DNA of 58,190 bases from DASSUC01 sp035649895 (GTDB lineage: Bacteria; Actinomycetota; Actinomycetes; Mycobacteriales; Micromonosporaceae): positions 1 to 58,190 of the forward strand of contig DASRIS010000172.1 of assembly GCA_035649895.1 (NCBI GenBank), read 5' to 3'. Numbering within the stretch: position 1 is the stretch's first letter; each line of letters opens with the position of its first letter. Below are positions 10,004 to 18,198 of the stretch, piece by piece. The notes under the pieces were generated by a model. That model worked only from the letters and a program-made list of their open reading frames with translations. It did no database searches and was not told the DNA's origin. A program made the translations under genes and the position numbers.

Positions 10004-11932
10004 TCAGGTGTCGTCGAGCCAGTCCAGCTGCCGGCCATCGCCGCGGGCCGGGTGCTGCGGCGCTGCGGCCCGCCGACCGGGCGGCTGCTCGTCGTAGTAG
10101 CCGCTCTGGCCGTAGCTCTGCTGGTCGTACCCGCCCCGTTGGTCCGGGGCACGGTCGTATCCGCCGTCGTAGGAGCGCGGGTCGTACCCCTGGTCGCCAC
10201 CGCCGTACCCGCCGGCCGGGTAGCTGCCCGACCCGTAGTCGCCACCCGCGGGGTACCCGCCGGCCGGCCCGTAGCTGCCATTGGGACCCTGGCTGCCGTT
10301 GGCGCCGTAGCTTCCGTTAGCCCCGTAGCCGCTGCCGGCTCCATAGCCGCTGCCGTTGGCGCCATATCCAGCAGGCTCTCCGGCCGGCGATGCCGGGTAA
10401 CCCGGCTCCTGGCCGTAGCCCGGCTCGTAGGCGCTGTGCGCGCCGCCGCCGCTCGGCCCGTACCCAGGTTCGCCGTACCCATCGTTGTAGCGGGCCGGCT
10501 CGTTCGGGGCGTAGCCGCCGCCAGCAGCACCGCCGTAGCCCCGGTCCACGCCGTACTCCTGCGGGTAGGCGGGGCTGCCGTAGCCCTCCGGACCGCCTCG
10601 GGACGCGGGCGGGTAGCCGGCCGGGGACGGCGGGTGGGCCGGGCTCCCGTACGCCCCCGCCCCGGGTGGGCCGGCCGGGTAGCCAGGGGCTGGTGCGCCG
10701 TACGCCGGGCCGGGGGCTGCATAGCCAGGCTGCGGAGGCCGGGGTGACGGCCGCCCGCCGTACGGGTCGGGGCCGTAGTCGGCGGCGCCGGCACGGGTGT
10801 GCATCATCGTTGGTGCATCGGCCATTCCCGGACGGGCCAGCATGGTCTGGTCCCCGGGCCGGCCGGGCATCGCCGGCTCCATGCCGCCGCTGCGGTAGAC
10901 ACTGCGGCCGGCCTGGGGCGGCAGGCCGCCGCGCCGACCGGCGCCGACTGGCTCGTCCTCTTCGTCGTCTTCCTCGTCGTCCTCGCTGTCGTCGCGGCGG
11001 CGCAGGACCAGCAGCACGATCGCGCCGACCCCGAGCGCCACGAGCAGGCCGCCGAGGATGATCAGCATCCACGACAGGCCTCCGCCGCCCGACTCCTCAC
11101 TGCTCACCGGGGCGGCTGTGTCGGCGATCTCCTCAGCCTCGATCGGACCGCCGGTTTCGGTGGCCTCCGGTGCCGGGGACAGGGTCGCCTCAGTGGTCGG
11201 CGCGGTCGACGACTCCATCCGGATGTCGACCCGGACCGCCTGCCCGGCCCGCCCGTCAACCGTCTTGGGGCTGCCGGTGGAGAAGCCGTCCTTGGTGGCG
11301 CCGATCGTGAGAGTGCCCGGCGAGATGGGCTTGCTGGCGCTGGACACGAACCGGTAGAAGCCCGAGCTGTTCGTGGTCGTGGTGTAGTTGTGGCCGACCG
11401 AGTCCAGCAGGCCGACGATCGCGTCACTGATCGCCCGGCCGGTGGCCAGGTCGCGGACGTACCCGTTGACCTCGGTCACGGTCTTCGGCCCGTCCGGCGG
11501 CTTGAGGGCCAGAGTCCGTTGCTCCTGGTCGCCTCCGCCGCCGTCGACCTTGGCGGTGAGGATTGCGGACTCGCCGGGGCCGATCGTGGTGGTACCCGAT
11601 ACCCGGAACCTGGCCTCGTACTCCTTGGGGGGAGCGCCCGGCTGGAAGCTCTCGGGCGGCCAGGAGCAGGTTCCGTTGCAGGCCACCTTGGCGTTGTTCG
11701 AGGTGACGCTGACGGTGAGCGTGACTGGGTCGGGTCCCCCGTTGAGTCCCACGCTGAACTTGAGCGTGGTCTCCTCGCCAGCACCGATTGAGGTGGGGGC
11801 GAAGGAGATGACGTTGACGTTGACGTCTGCCGCGAGTGCGGGGGTGGTTACGCCGAGAGACACGGCCGTCGCCAGAGCCATCACCACACCGGCTCGTAGC
11901 ATCCATGCCCGTCGGTGTGTAGTCGTGTCCAC
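10004..11932 (-). CDS. signal-anchored membrane protein, carboxypeptidase-regulatory-like domain and Gly/Tyr/Pro-rich tail
   Basis: A 642-residue protein in four parts. Residues 1-35 are a signal peptide ending PALAA. Residues 36-240 are an extracellular beta-rich region with one CxxxC pair (Cys85, Cys89) and a carboxypeptidase-regulatory-like fold (VNGYVRDLATGRAISDAIV, then SGFYRFV). Residues 286-310 are a membrane helix followed by RRR and an acidic run, giving an N-out, C-in orientation. Residues 330-642 are a low-complexity cytoplasmic tail of YG, GYG, PGY and NGSYG repeats ending GRQLDWLDD. No enzymatic motif is visible. The role is unknown; cell-envelope scaffolding or surface sensing would fit. 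The GTG at 11932 is used here; an ATG 10 codons in is possible. Confidence 0.7.
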   Translation of the reverse strand: MDTTTHRRAWMLRAGVVMALATAVSLGVTTPALAADVNVNVISFAPTSIGAGEETTLKFSVGLNGGPDPVTLTVSVTSNNAKVACNGTCSWPPESFQPGAPPKEYEARFRVSGTTTIGPGESAILTAKVDGGGGDQEQRTLALKPPDGPKTVTEVNGYVRDLATGRAISDAIVGLLDSVGHNYTTTTNSSGFYRFVSSASKPISPGTLTIGATKDGFSTGSPKTVDGRAGQAVRVDIRMESSTAPTTEATLSPAPEATETGGPIEAEEIADTAAPVSSEESGGGGLSWMLIILGGLLVALGVGAIVLLVLRRRDDSEDDEEDDEEDEPVGAGRRGGLPPQAGRSVYRSGGMEPAMPGRPGDQTMLARPGMADAPTMMHTRAGAADYGPDPYGGRPSPRPPQPGYAAPGPAYGAPAPGYPAGPPGAGAYGSPAHPPSPAGYPPASRGGPEGYGSPAYPQEYGVDRGYGGAAGGGYAPNEPARYNDGYGEPGYGPSGGGAHSAYEPGYGQEPGYPASPAGEPAGYGANGSGYGAGSGYGANGSYGANGSQGPNGSYGPAGGYPAGGDYGSGSYPAGGYGGGDQGYDPRSYDGGYDRAPDQRGGYDQQSYGQSGYYDEQPPGRRAAAPQHPARGDGRQLDWLDDT

Positions 11933-12040
11933 GGCCTACCGGTCACCACCCATCATGCGAATGCACCGTCGGCCACTATGCCTTGTCTGATGGCATGTGC
12001 GGAAGGCGGGGGAGGGACGAAGTGTCCGTCATACAGGTTG

Positions 12041-12046
12041 TATCGT
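12041..12046 (+). promoter_or_regulatory. -10 box of a probable leaderless transcript (sterol-carrier-family gene)
   Basis: TATCGT lies 6 nt before the GTG at 12053. No ribosome binding site is visible before that GTG, which favours a leaderless mRNA. Confidence 0.45.
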
Positions 12047-12052
12047 CCCGAT

Positions 12053-12409
12053 GTGTCCCCTGCGTACGGTAATTCCCGGGCGGTCGCGGCGGCGGTCGCG
12101 GCGATCGATGCCGGCCGCGAGCCTGAGCCGGCGGTGCTGCGGGACGCGACCCGGACACTGCTCGCAGAGCTGGCTCGGCGCGCGCCCGGCCGATCGGTTG
12201 AGGTCAGGGTCCCACCTTACGGCGCAATCCAGTGCGTTGGGGGTCCACGACACGCCCGGGGGACCCCACCGAACGTCGTCGAGGCAGATCCAGTCACCTG
12301 GGTACGAGTGGCCGCCGGGCGGATGCCCTGGGCCGACGCGGTGGGCTCAGGCCTGCTGCGGGCCAGCGGCGCGCGGGCGGACCTGTCGCCCTACCTGCCG
12401 CTGGCCTGA
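12053..12409 (+). CDS. sterol carrier family protein
   Basis: A 118-residue SCP-x/SCP2-like small protein. The core VEVRVPPYGAIQCVGGPRHA, then RGTPPNVVEADPVTWVRVA and the ending ASGARADLSPYLPL, matches the sterol-carrier family protein that actinobacteria keep near purL/purF. The family fold makes a hydrophobic tunnel for lipids, but its partner here is unknown. The GTG start was chosen because the family begins about here and a TATCGT box precedes it at leaderless spacing. It marks the left end of the conserved backbone before the 12.4-19.9 kb accessory block. Confidence 0.75.
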   Translation: MSPAYGNSRAVAAAVAAIDAGREPEPAVLRDATRTLLAELARRAPGRSVEVRVPPYGAIQCVGGPRHARGTPPNVVEADPVTWVRVAAGRMPWADAVGSGLLRASGARADLSPYLPLA

Positions 12410-12609
12410 GCCCGTCGCCGTGGCCCAAGCCCGTCGCCGTGGCCCAAGCCCACCGCCGTGACCTGGTTCCGCCGCGCCGGCTAGGCAGCCGCGTCGGCTA
12501 GAACTCGCCGCCGCCGCCGCCGCTGGCTCAGGCTCGGGCGGCCCGGCCGCCGCCTGGCCCGTGACCGCTGGCGGCCCGGTGCCCTCCGGCGGCCGGTGCC
12601 CTCCGGCGG
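12409..12609. repeat. two short tandem repeat arrays
   Basis: AGCCCGTCGCCGTGGCCCA (19 bp) occurs perfectly at 12409-12427 and 12428-12446 with a third, decayed copy to 12463. CCGGTGCCCTCCGGCGG (17 bp) occurs perfectly at 12576-12592 and 12593-12609. The first array begins on the last base of the upstream stop codon. The DNA between them is GCC-rich and non-coding as far as I can see. Confidence 0.75.
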
Positions 12610-12687
12610 CGGACCCTATCTGAACTGGGCGTATTTCCTGAGTTCTCTGGAAGCTCTTGCGCTTGGGCGACGCCCCATCAAAAATGT

Positions 12688-12712
12688 CGTAACCGATCCA
12701 ACGGAGGTTACG
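12688..12712 (+). promoter_or_regulatory. hairpin covering a ribosome binding site in the metK leader
   Basis: CGTAACC (12688-12694) and GGTTACG (12706-12712) pair perfectly over an 11-nt loop. The 3' arm includes the end of GGAGG (12703-12707), the ribosome binding site of the possible short ORF starting at 12713, so the hairpin would block its translation. Confidence 0.4.
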
Positions 12713-12805
12713 GTGGGCCGAGCGGGGGATCTGTCGGATGCAGCACGTCTGGTATGGACGGACGGGCGGTGCATCGGGGTGGCAGTAGTGCCTGTCCACC
12801 GTTGA
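12713..12805 (+). CDS. possible 30-codon leader ORF
   Basis: A GTG at 12713 has GGAGG 5 nt upstream and opens a 30-codon frame (starting VGRAGDLSD, ending VVPVHR) that stops 151 nt before the metK-like gene. No similarity is recognised. It could be a regulatory upstream ORF, given the hairpin over its ribosome binding site, but chance is a serious alternative in GC-rich DNA. Confidence 0.2.
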   Translation: MGRAGDLSDAARLVWTDGRCIGVAVVPVHR

Positions 12806-12931
12806 CAAACTCGCCACCTGGCAGCGTGGCGAACGGACCGAGCTTATCCATCTATCCGGGCCGCACGTTATCGGACTGGACGGTGCTTACCGTCAATTCT
12901 CGTACTGCTTTGTCCGCCAGCTGTTCCTGAC

Positions 12932-12950
12932 TTTCCTAGAGAGAAGGAAA
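12932..12950 (+). promoter_or_regulatory. ribosome-binding-site hairpin of the metK-like gene
   Basis: TTTCCT (12932-12937) can pair with AGGAAA (12945-12950) over a 7-nt AG-rich loop. The right arm is the ribosome binding site (GAAGGAAA) of the GTG at 12957, so folding would hide it. This could allow translational control. Confidence 0.4.
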
Positions 12951-12956
12951 CACGCC

Positions 12957-14147
12957 GTGAGCCAGTGGACCTTCACGTCAGAATCGGTCACCGAGGGACA
13001 TCCGGACAAGGTGGCCGACCAGATCAGCGACTCGATCCTGGACGCCATCATCGCTGCGGACCCGGCTGGCCGGGTGGCCTGCGAGGCCCTGGTGAACACG
13101 AACCTCGCCGTGGTCGCCGGAGAGATCACCACCTCGGCCGACATCGACTACGAGCAGATCGTCCGGGACACCATCAACAGCATCGGCTACGACGACGAGT
13201 CGGTCGGGCTCAACGGCAGCACCTGCCGCGTCATCACCTCCATCGACCCGCAGTCCCCCGATGTGGCGCTGGGCCTGAACACCGCGTACGAGAAGCGGCT
13301 CGGCGACGCCGCGGACGACATCGACGGCCAGGGCGCCGGTGACCAGGGCATGATGTTCGGCTACGCGTGCGAGGAGACCGAGGACCTGATGCCCCTGCCG
13401 ATCTGGCTGGCGCACCGGCTGGCCCGCCGGCTGGCCGAGGTGCGCAAGGCGGGCACCGTGCCCTACCTCCGCCCGGACGGGAAGACCCAGGTCACCTTCG
13501 ACTACTGCGACGGCAGGCCGGTCGCCCTGCGTACCGTGGTCATCTCGGCCCAGCACGCGCCGGGCTACGACGGTGAGACGCAGATCAAGCCGGACCTGGT
13601 CGAGCACGTGATCCGCCCGCTCGTGCCGGAGCAGTTCGCCGACGACAACTACCGGGTGATCGTCAACCCGACCGGCGCGTTCGTCCGCGGTGGCCCGCAC
13701 GCCGACTGCGGCCTGACCGGGCGCAAGGTAATCGTCGACACGTACGGCGGCTATGCCCGTCACGGCGGTGGCGCATTCTCCGGAAAGGACCCGTCGAAGA
13801 CCGACCGCTGCGGCGCCTATGCGGCCCGGTGGGTGGCGAAGAACGTGGTCGCCTCCGGCGCCGCGAAACGGTGCGAGGTGCAGGTCGCATACGCTATCGG
13901 CGTGGCCCGACCAATTTCGATCCTGGTGGAGACATTCGGCACCGAGACCGTTGACCCGATGAAGCTCACCGATGCGGTCCGCCAGATATTCGACCTTCGG
14001 CCGGCAGCTGTCATCCGGGACCTGGATATGATCCGGCCCATTTACCGCAGGACCGCCGCCTATGGACACTTCGGCCGTGCTGACGAGGAGTTCACCTGGG
14101 AGAGCCCGTCGCGTGTCGGTGACCTCCAGTCGGCGCTCGGCCTTTAG
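12957..14147 (+). CDS. metK: divergent S-adenosylmethionine synthetase
   Basis: A 396-residue MetK-family enzyme that makes SAM from ATP and methionine. FTSESVTEGHPDK, GAGDQGMMFGYA, HGGGAFSGKDPSK and TAAYGHFGR are all intact. It is unusual elsewhere: the normally invariant TGRFxIGGPMGD loop reads TGAFVRGGPHAD, and DRSAAY is DRCGAY. These changes lie at the active-site loop and suggest a divergent paralogue rather than the housekeeping copy. It stands alone, outside any methionine-cycle context, with its own leader and a strong terminator behind it, next to an exporter and two biosynthetic enzymes. It may supply SAM for secondary metabolism or be the only copy; the window cannot tell. Confidence 0.85.
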   Translation: MSQWTFTSESVTEGHPDKVADQISDSILDAIIAADPAGRVACEALVNTNLAVVAGEITTSADIDYEQIVRDTINSIGYDDESVGLNGSTCRVITSIDPQSPDVALGLNTAYEKRLGDAADDIDGQGAGDQGMMFGYACEETEDLMPLPIWLAHRLARRLAEVRKAGTVPYLRPDGKTQVTFDYCDGRPVALRTVVISAQHAPGYDGETQIKPDLVEHVIRPLVPEQFADDNYRVIVNPTGAFVRGGPHADCGLTGRKVIVDTYGGYARHGGGAFSGKDPSKTDRCGAYAARWVAKNVVASGAAKRCEVQVAYAIGVARPISILVETFGTETVDPMKLTDAVRQIFDLRPAAVIRDLDMIRPIYRRTAAYGHFGRADEEFTWESPSRVGDLQSALGL

Positions 14148-14197
14148 CCGGGTCGGGCTTGACCGAGATCGCCTACCGGTCGTGGCGTTAGCACACT

Positions 14198-14232
14198 GGG
14201 TCGAGCGGCTGGCCAAGCCGGCCGCTCGACCC
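14198..14232 (+). terminator. strong hairpin terminator after the metK-like gene
   Basis: GGGTCGAGCGGC (14198-14209) and GCCGCTCGACCC (14221-14232) form a perfect 12-bp stem 50 nt after the metK stop. This separates metK from the ABC operon. Confidence 0.65.
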
Positions 14233-14288
14233 GCTGCCGGCTGTGCGGCCCTGGCTATGCCGGGTCGGGGCCAGGCCGGCGGGTGGCG

Positions 14289-14342
14289 GGCCCCGGGTGG
14301 CGGGTGGCAGGCGTGGCAGGCCCCGGGTGGCGGGTGGCAGGC
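14289..14342. repeat. 24-bp direct repeat, 30-bp period
   Basis: Two perfect 24-bp copies (14289-14312 and 14319-14342), beginning GGCCCCGGGTGGCGGG, sit in the spacer just before the ABC ATPase start, flanked by further GGTGGCGGG variants. This is another of the window's slippage-type duplications. Confidence 0.75.
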
Positions 14343-14369
14343 CTTGGGCGGCGGGGTGGGTGGCGCCGG

Positions 14370-15317
14370 ATGACCCGCGACCGGTCCGACGCACCCCTCA
14401 TCAAGGCCAAGGCGCTCACCAAGCAGTTCGGCCAGCGGGTCGTCGTCGACGGCGTGGACTTCAGCGTGCGGGCGGGGGAGTTCTTCGGGTTCCTCGGCGT
14501 CAACGGCGCTGGCAAGACATCGACCATGCGGATGATCGCGTCCGTGTCGCCCCGCTCCGACGGGGAGCTGAGCGTCCTGGGCATGGACCCGGCCCGCCAC
14601 GGCCGCCGCATCCGGGCCCGGCTCGGCGTGGTCCAGCAGGACGACAACCTGGACACCGAGCTCAGCGTCGCGGACAACCTCTTCCTCTACGGCCGGTACT
14701 TCGGCCTGCCCCGGTGCGACATCCGCCACCGGGCCGACCAGCTGCTGCGCTTCGCCCAGCTCGACGACCGGCGCGACGAGCGGGTGGAGACCCTCTCCGG
14801 CGGCATGCGGCGGCGCCTGGCCATCGCCCGTGCCCTGATCAACCGCCCCGACCTGGTGCTGCTCGACGAGCCGACGACCGGCCTCGACCCGCACGCCCGG
14901 CACCTGCTGTGGGACCGGCTGTACCAGCTCAAGCGGGACGGCGTCACGCTGGTGCTCACCACCCACTACATGGACGAGGCCGAGCAGCTCTGCGACCGGC
15001 TGGTGCTCATGGACCAGGGCCGCATCGTGGCCGAGGGCTCGCCGCGGGCGCTGATCGAGCGCTACACCACCCGCTCCGTCGTCGAGCTGCGGTTCACCAC
15101 CCGAGCCGGGCAGGAGGCCGCGCTAGCCCGGCTCGCCGCCTCGGCCGCCGGGCGGGTCGCCTCGGTCGCCGACCGGATCCTCCTCTACGCCGACGACGGC
15201 GAACGGTGCGCGGCCGAGCTCGCCGCGTGCGGGGTCCAGGCGGCGTCGACGCGGATCAGGCCCACCTCGCTGGAGGACGTGTTCCTCACGCTGACCGGCC
15301 GGTCGTTGGCGGACTGA
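14370..15317 (+). CDS. ABC-2 exporter ATPase (NodI/DrrA type)
   Basis: A 315-residue single nucleotide-binding subunit: Walker A GVNGAGKTS near residue 44, signature LSGGMRRRL, Walker B LVLLDEPTTGLDP and the switch His in TTHYMD. The C-terminal 100 residues match the DrrA/NodI-type extension, ending LEDVFLTLTGRSL. The ATG at 14370 is preferred because the frame upstream is only the GGTGGC repeat DNA. It energises the two permeases directly downstream. Such systems export antibiotics, lipids or polysaccharides. Confidence 0.9.
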   Translation: MTRDRSDAPLIKAKALTKQFGQRVVVDGVDFSVRAGEFFGFLGVNGAGKTSTMRMIASVSPRSDGELSVLGMDPARHGRRIRARLGVVQQDDNLDTELSVADNLFLYGRYFGLPRCDIRHRADQLLRFAQLDDRRDERVETLSGGMRRRLAIARALINRPDLVLLDEPTTGLDPHARHLLWDRLYQLKRDGVTLVLTTHYMDEAEQLCDRLVLMDQGRIVAEGSPRALIERYTTRSVVELRFTTRAGQEAALARLAASAAGRVASVADRILLYADDGERCAAELAACGVQAASTRIRPTSLEDVFLTLTGRSLAD

Positions 15318-15325
15318 GGACCTCG

Positions 15326-16156
15326 ATGACCCAAGGACCAGAGAAGCCGGCCGTACGCAGGCGCGGGGACCGAGCGGGGGTCGTGGCGGTGCGGCCGGTG
15401 CTCGCCCAGGTCGAGCGGGAGGCTCGGGTGTGGGCGCGGATGTGGCGTGGCACCACGCTCACCGGGGTGGCCCTGCCCTGGCTGGTCCTGGCCGCGATGG
15501 GTCTTGGCCTCGGCGGCATGGTAGACCAGCGCGGTGACGCGTTCGCCGGGCTCGGCTACCTCGTCTTCGTCGCGCCCGGCCTGCTCGCCGGCGCCGCGGT
15601 GCAGTTCGCCGCGGGCGCGGCGACCTGGCCGGTGATGGGGGGCATGAAGTGGACCGGGTCGTTCCACGCCGCGACCGCGACGCCGCTCGCCCCCATGGAC
15701 GTGTACGGCGGCTTCGTGCTGTGGATCGGCATCCGCCTCGCCATGAACGCGGTGGCGTTCCTGGTCGCCGCCGTGCTGCTCGGCGCGGTCCCGTCGGCGT
15801 GGGGCGTGCTGGCCGTGCCGGCGGCGGTCCTCGGTGGCCTGGCCGTGGCCACGCCGCTGGCGGCGTTCGCCGCCACCCAGGACTCGGACCAGTCGTTCGA
15901 GCTTGTCGAACGGCTGGTCGTGGTGCCCATGTTCCTGCTCTCGGGCACCTTCTTCCCGGTTGACCAGCTCCCCGGGGCCCTGCGGCTGCTGGTCGGGGTG
16001 GCGCCGCTCTGGCACGCGGTGGAGCTGTGCCGCGGCGCGACCACCGGCTCGCTGGGGGTCCTGGCCGGCGCCGGGCACACCACCGTCCTCGCCGGCTACC
16101 TGGCGCTGGGCGCCTGGTGGGGTGCTCGCACGTTCCCGAGGCGGCTGGCGGCATGA
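15326..16156 (+). CDS. ABC-2 type permease (first)
   Basis: A 276-residue protein with about six membrane segments, an Arg-rich cytosolic start, and the ABC-2 membrane segment FLLSGTFFPVDQLP. It starts 9 nt after the ATPase and overlaps the next permease by 4 nt (ATGA). It probably pairs with that permease as a heterodimer, as in NodJ/DrrB-like exporters with two different membrane subunits. The substrate is unknown but may be the product of the two enzymes downstream. Confidence 0.85.
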   Translation: MTQGPEKPAVRRRGDRAGVVAVRPVLAQVEREARVWARMWRGTTLTGVALPWLVLAAMGLGLGGMVDQRGDAFAGLGYLVFVAPGLLAGAAVQFAAGAATWPVMGGMKWTGSFHAATATPLAPMDVYGGFVLWIGIRLAMNAVAFLVAAVLLGAVPSAWGVLAVPAAVLGGLAVATPLAAFAATQDSDQSFELVERLVVVPMFLLSGTFFPVDQLPGALRLLVGVAPLWHAVELCRGATTGSLGVLAGAGHTTVLAGYLALGAWWGARTFPRRLAA

Positions 16157-16938
16157 TCACGAACCTGCTCGCCGCGGACCGCGGGGTGCTGCGGGTCCTG
16201 GAGCGCAACGCAAGGGCCAACCTGCGGATGTGGCCGCTGTTCCTGAGCGGGCTCGTCGAGCCACTCCTCTATCTACTCTCCATCGGCGTCGGCCTCACCG
16301 CCCTGGTCGGCCCGGTGTCCGCGCCGGACGGCCGGGCGGTCTCGTATGAGGAGTTCCTGGCGCCGGCGATGCTCGCGGTCTCCGCGATGAACACCGCAGT
16401 GATCAACACCACCTTCGTCTTCTTCCACAAGTTCAAGTACGCGGGCACGTTCGACGCGATGCTGACCACACCCCTGGACGTGCGGGACATGGTCCGGGGC
16501 GAGCTGGCCTGGGCGCTGGCCTGCACCACCGCGTACGCATGCGTGTTCTTGGCCACGATGGCCGCGATGGGCCTGACCGGCTCGGCCTGGTGTGTGCTCG
16601 CGGTGCCCGCCGCCACCCTCATCGGCTTCGCCTTCGCCGGCGCCGGCCTGGGGCTGGCCACCTTCATGCGGTCGTACGTCGACTTCGACTACGTGCACGT
16701 GGTGGTCACGCCGCTGTTCCTCTTCTCTGCCACGTTCTTCCCGATCGACCGCTACCCCTCCCTGCTCGCCCAGTTGCTCCGCCTCAGCCCGCTCTACCAG
16801 GGGATCGCCCTCCAGCGAGCGCTGGTGGCCGGTCACCTGACGCCCGGCCTCCTCATCCACGTGGGCTTCCTGACGCTCATGGGGTGGCTCGGGCTCCGCC
16901 TGGCGAGCCGGCGGCTCAGGTTGCTGCTTCAACCGTGA
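16153..16938 (+). CDS. ABC-2 type permease (second)
   Basis: A 261-residue permease, paralogous to the previous one, with about six membrane helices, FDAMLTTPLDVRDMVRGEL in the cytosolic loop and the family segment LFLFSATFFPIDRYP. It starts within the stop of the first permease. A GTG in frame with the next gene overlaps its stop (GTGA at 16935-16938), which supports one transcription unit with the dehydrogenase. Confidence 0.87.
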   Translation: MITNLLAADRGVLRVLERNARANLRMWPLFLSGLVEPLLYLLSIGVGLTALVGPVSAPDGRAVSYEEFLAPAMLAVSAMNTAVINTTFVFFHKFKYAGTFDAMLTTPLDVRDMVRGELAWALACTTAYACVFLATMAAMGLTGSAWCVLAVPAATLIGFAFAGAGLGLATFMRSYVDFDYVHVVVTPLFLFSATFFPIDRYPSLLAQLLRLSPLYQGIALQRALVAGHLTPGLLIHVGFLTLMGWLGLRLASRRLRLLLQP

Positions 16939-16955
16939 TTGGAAGTGCCGAAGGA

Positions 16956-18128
16956 ATGGACACAGCTACGCAACGCCGCGTCGACGAGAGTGCCGGAGCG
17001 CACGACCAGGACGGGTACGATGACCGCCCCGCGCTGTGCGTGACCGTCGGGGGAGCCTCAGAGCTGCTGAGAGGGTGGGTTGTCGCGGACTCGCTGGTCG
17101 ACTCGATGGCGATGGGTGGCACCCGGATGACCAGGTCGGTGACGCAGGGCGAGGTCCGGGCCCTGGCCCGCGGCATGACCACGAAGCTGGCCCTGGTCGG
17201 GCTGCCCATCGGCGGTGCCAAGGCCGGGGTGGTGTCCGTCGAGGGCCGGCCGAGGGAGGAGACCCTGCGCGACTTCGGCCGTACCGTGGCACCGCTGCTG
17301 CGCGGCGGCATCCACCTCGGCTGCGACCTCGGGGTGAGCCCGGCCGACCGGGCCGTCGTCTACGACGCCGCCGGGTACGACGCGCGCCGGCACGCCCGCG
17401 CCTCCCGCCTCACCGCCGACTGGGACACGTTCTGGGCACCGCTGGTCGACATCACCGGGTACGGCATCGGGGTGGCCGCGCTGACCGCCCTCAAGAGCGG
17501 CCCCGAGCCGGCGGCGCGCCGGGTCGTGGTGCAGGGGTTCGGCGCGGTCGGCCGGGCGGTCGCGAGGTTTCTCGAGGACCACGGCCACCGCATCGTGGGC
17601 GTCGCCGACGTGCTCGGTACGGTGAGCGCCGCCGACCAGCTGCCAGTGGCCCAGCTGCTCTCGGTCACCGACCCCGCCGGCACGATCGACCGGTCCCGCC
17701 TGCCCGGCTCGGTCACCGTGTCACCGGAGCACGACGCGTGGCTGGACGTCGACGCGGACGTGCTGGTCCTCGCCGCCAACATGGACGCGATCCACGCCGG
17801 GAACGTGCACCGGGTACGGGCCGGCCTGGTGATCGAGGGCGGCAACCTGTGCTGCGCTCCGCAGGCCAAGGCGGCGATGTACGCCAAAGGCATCACGGTG
17901 ATACCGGACGTGGTCGCCAACGTGGGCGCCGCGGCGGCCGCCGGCTGCGCGCTGACCGGCACGCTGCCTTCCGAGCTGTCCCCGCGGCAGTCGGCGGCCT
18001 GGCTGTTCGACTGGGTCGAGGAGCGGGTCCGCCGCAACACGCAGGACCTGCTGCACATAGCCGCGGCCGACGGCACCGATCCGGTGCCGTCCCTGCTGGC
18101 CGCCCGGCGCCGGGGGAGCCCGGCATGA
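16956..18128 (+). CDS. Glu/Leu/Phe/Val-type amino-acid dehydrogenase (ScyB-like?)
   Basis: About 390 residues. The N-terminal catalytic domain carries Lys77 (RGMTTKLAL) and Lys89 (PIGGAKAGV) of the superfamily; the C-terminal half is a Rossmann domain with VVVQGFGAVGRAV. It should oxidise an L-amino acid to the 2-oxo acid, or run in reverse. Start: the ATG at 16956 has GGAAG 10 nt upstream; a GTG at 16935 overlapping the permease stop is possible. It is clearly different from the leucine dehydrogenase at 25.1 kb. Followed by a thiamine-diphosphate enzyme, the pair recalls ScyB/ScyA of scytonemin synthesis, where a dehydrogenase makes an aromatic 2-oxo acid and a ThDP enzyme couples it. That parallel is inference. 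Confidence 0.8.
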   Translation: MDTATQRRVDESAGAHDQDGYDDRPALCVTVGGASELLRGWVVADSLVDSMAMGGTRMTRSVTQGEVRALARGMTTKLALVGLPIGGAKAGVVSVEGRPREETLRDFGRTVAPLLRGGIHLGCDLGVSPADRAVVYDAAGYDARRHARASRLTADWDTFWAPLVDITGYGIGVAALTALKSGPEPAARRVVVQGFGAVGRAVARFLEDHGHRIVGVADVLGTVSAADQLPVAQLLSVTDPAGTIDRSRLPGSVTVSPEHDAWLDVDADVLVLAANMDAIHAGNVHRVRAGLVIEGGNLCCAPQAKAAMYAKGITVIPDVVANVGAAAAAGCALTGTLPSELSPRQSAAWLFDWVEERVRRNTQDLLHIAAADGTDPVPSLLAARRRGSPA

Positions 18129-18198
18129 ACCACCGCCGGCCCGGCCACACCGGGCCCGAAGAGTCCCGCTTTCCACACGCAACGTTGAGGAGTGCCGC

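Larger units (their letters stand above)
12610..12956 (+). other. AT-richer leader region upstream of the metK-like gene
   Basis: Together with the repeats before it, this forms a 547-bp stretch without a convincing gene. It is noticeably less GC-rich than its surroundings (for example ATCAAAAATGTCG near 12680). It carries two inverted repeats that each enclose or overlap a ribosome binding site, a possible 30-codon ORF, and a TTGACA (12802-12807) without a good -10 partner at 17 bp. I looked for a SAM-II or SAM-IV riboswitch fold and could not establish one. Confidence 0.5.

Noticed and set aside
12610..12956. SAM riboswitch upstream of the metK-like gene
   Set aside because: I looked for SAM-II and SAM-IV cores and pseudoknots and could only find two simple hairpins; not enough for the call.
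12978..14966. A 662-codon minus-strand frame opposite metK and the ABC ATPase
   Set aside because: Antisense shadow spanning two genes with clear motifs and a terminator; no start signal.
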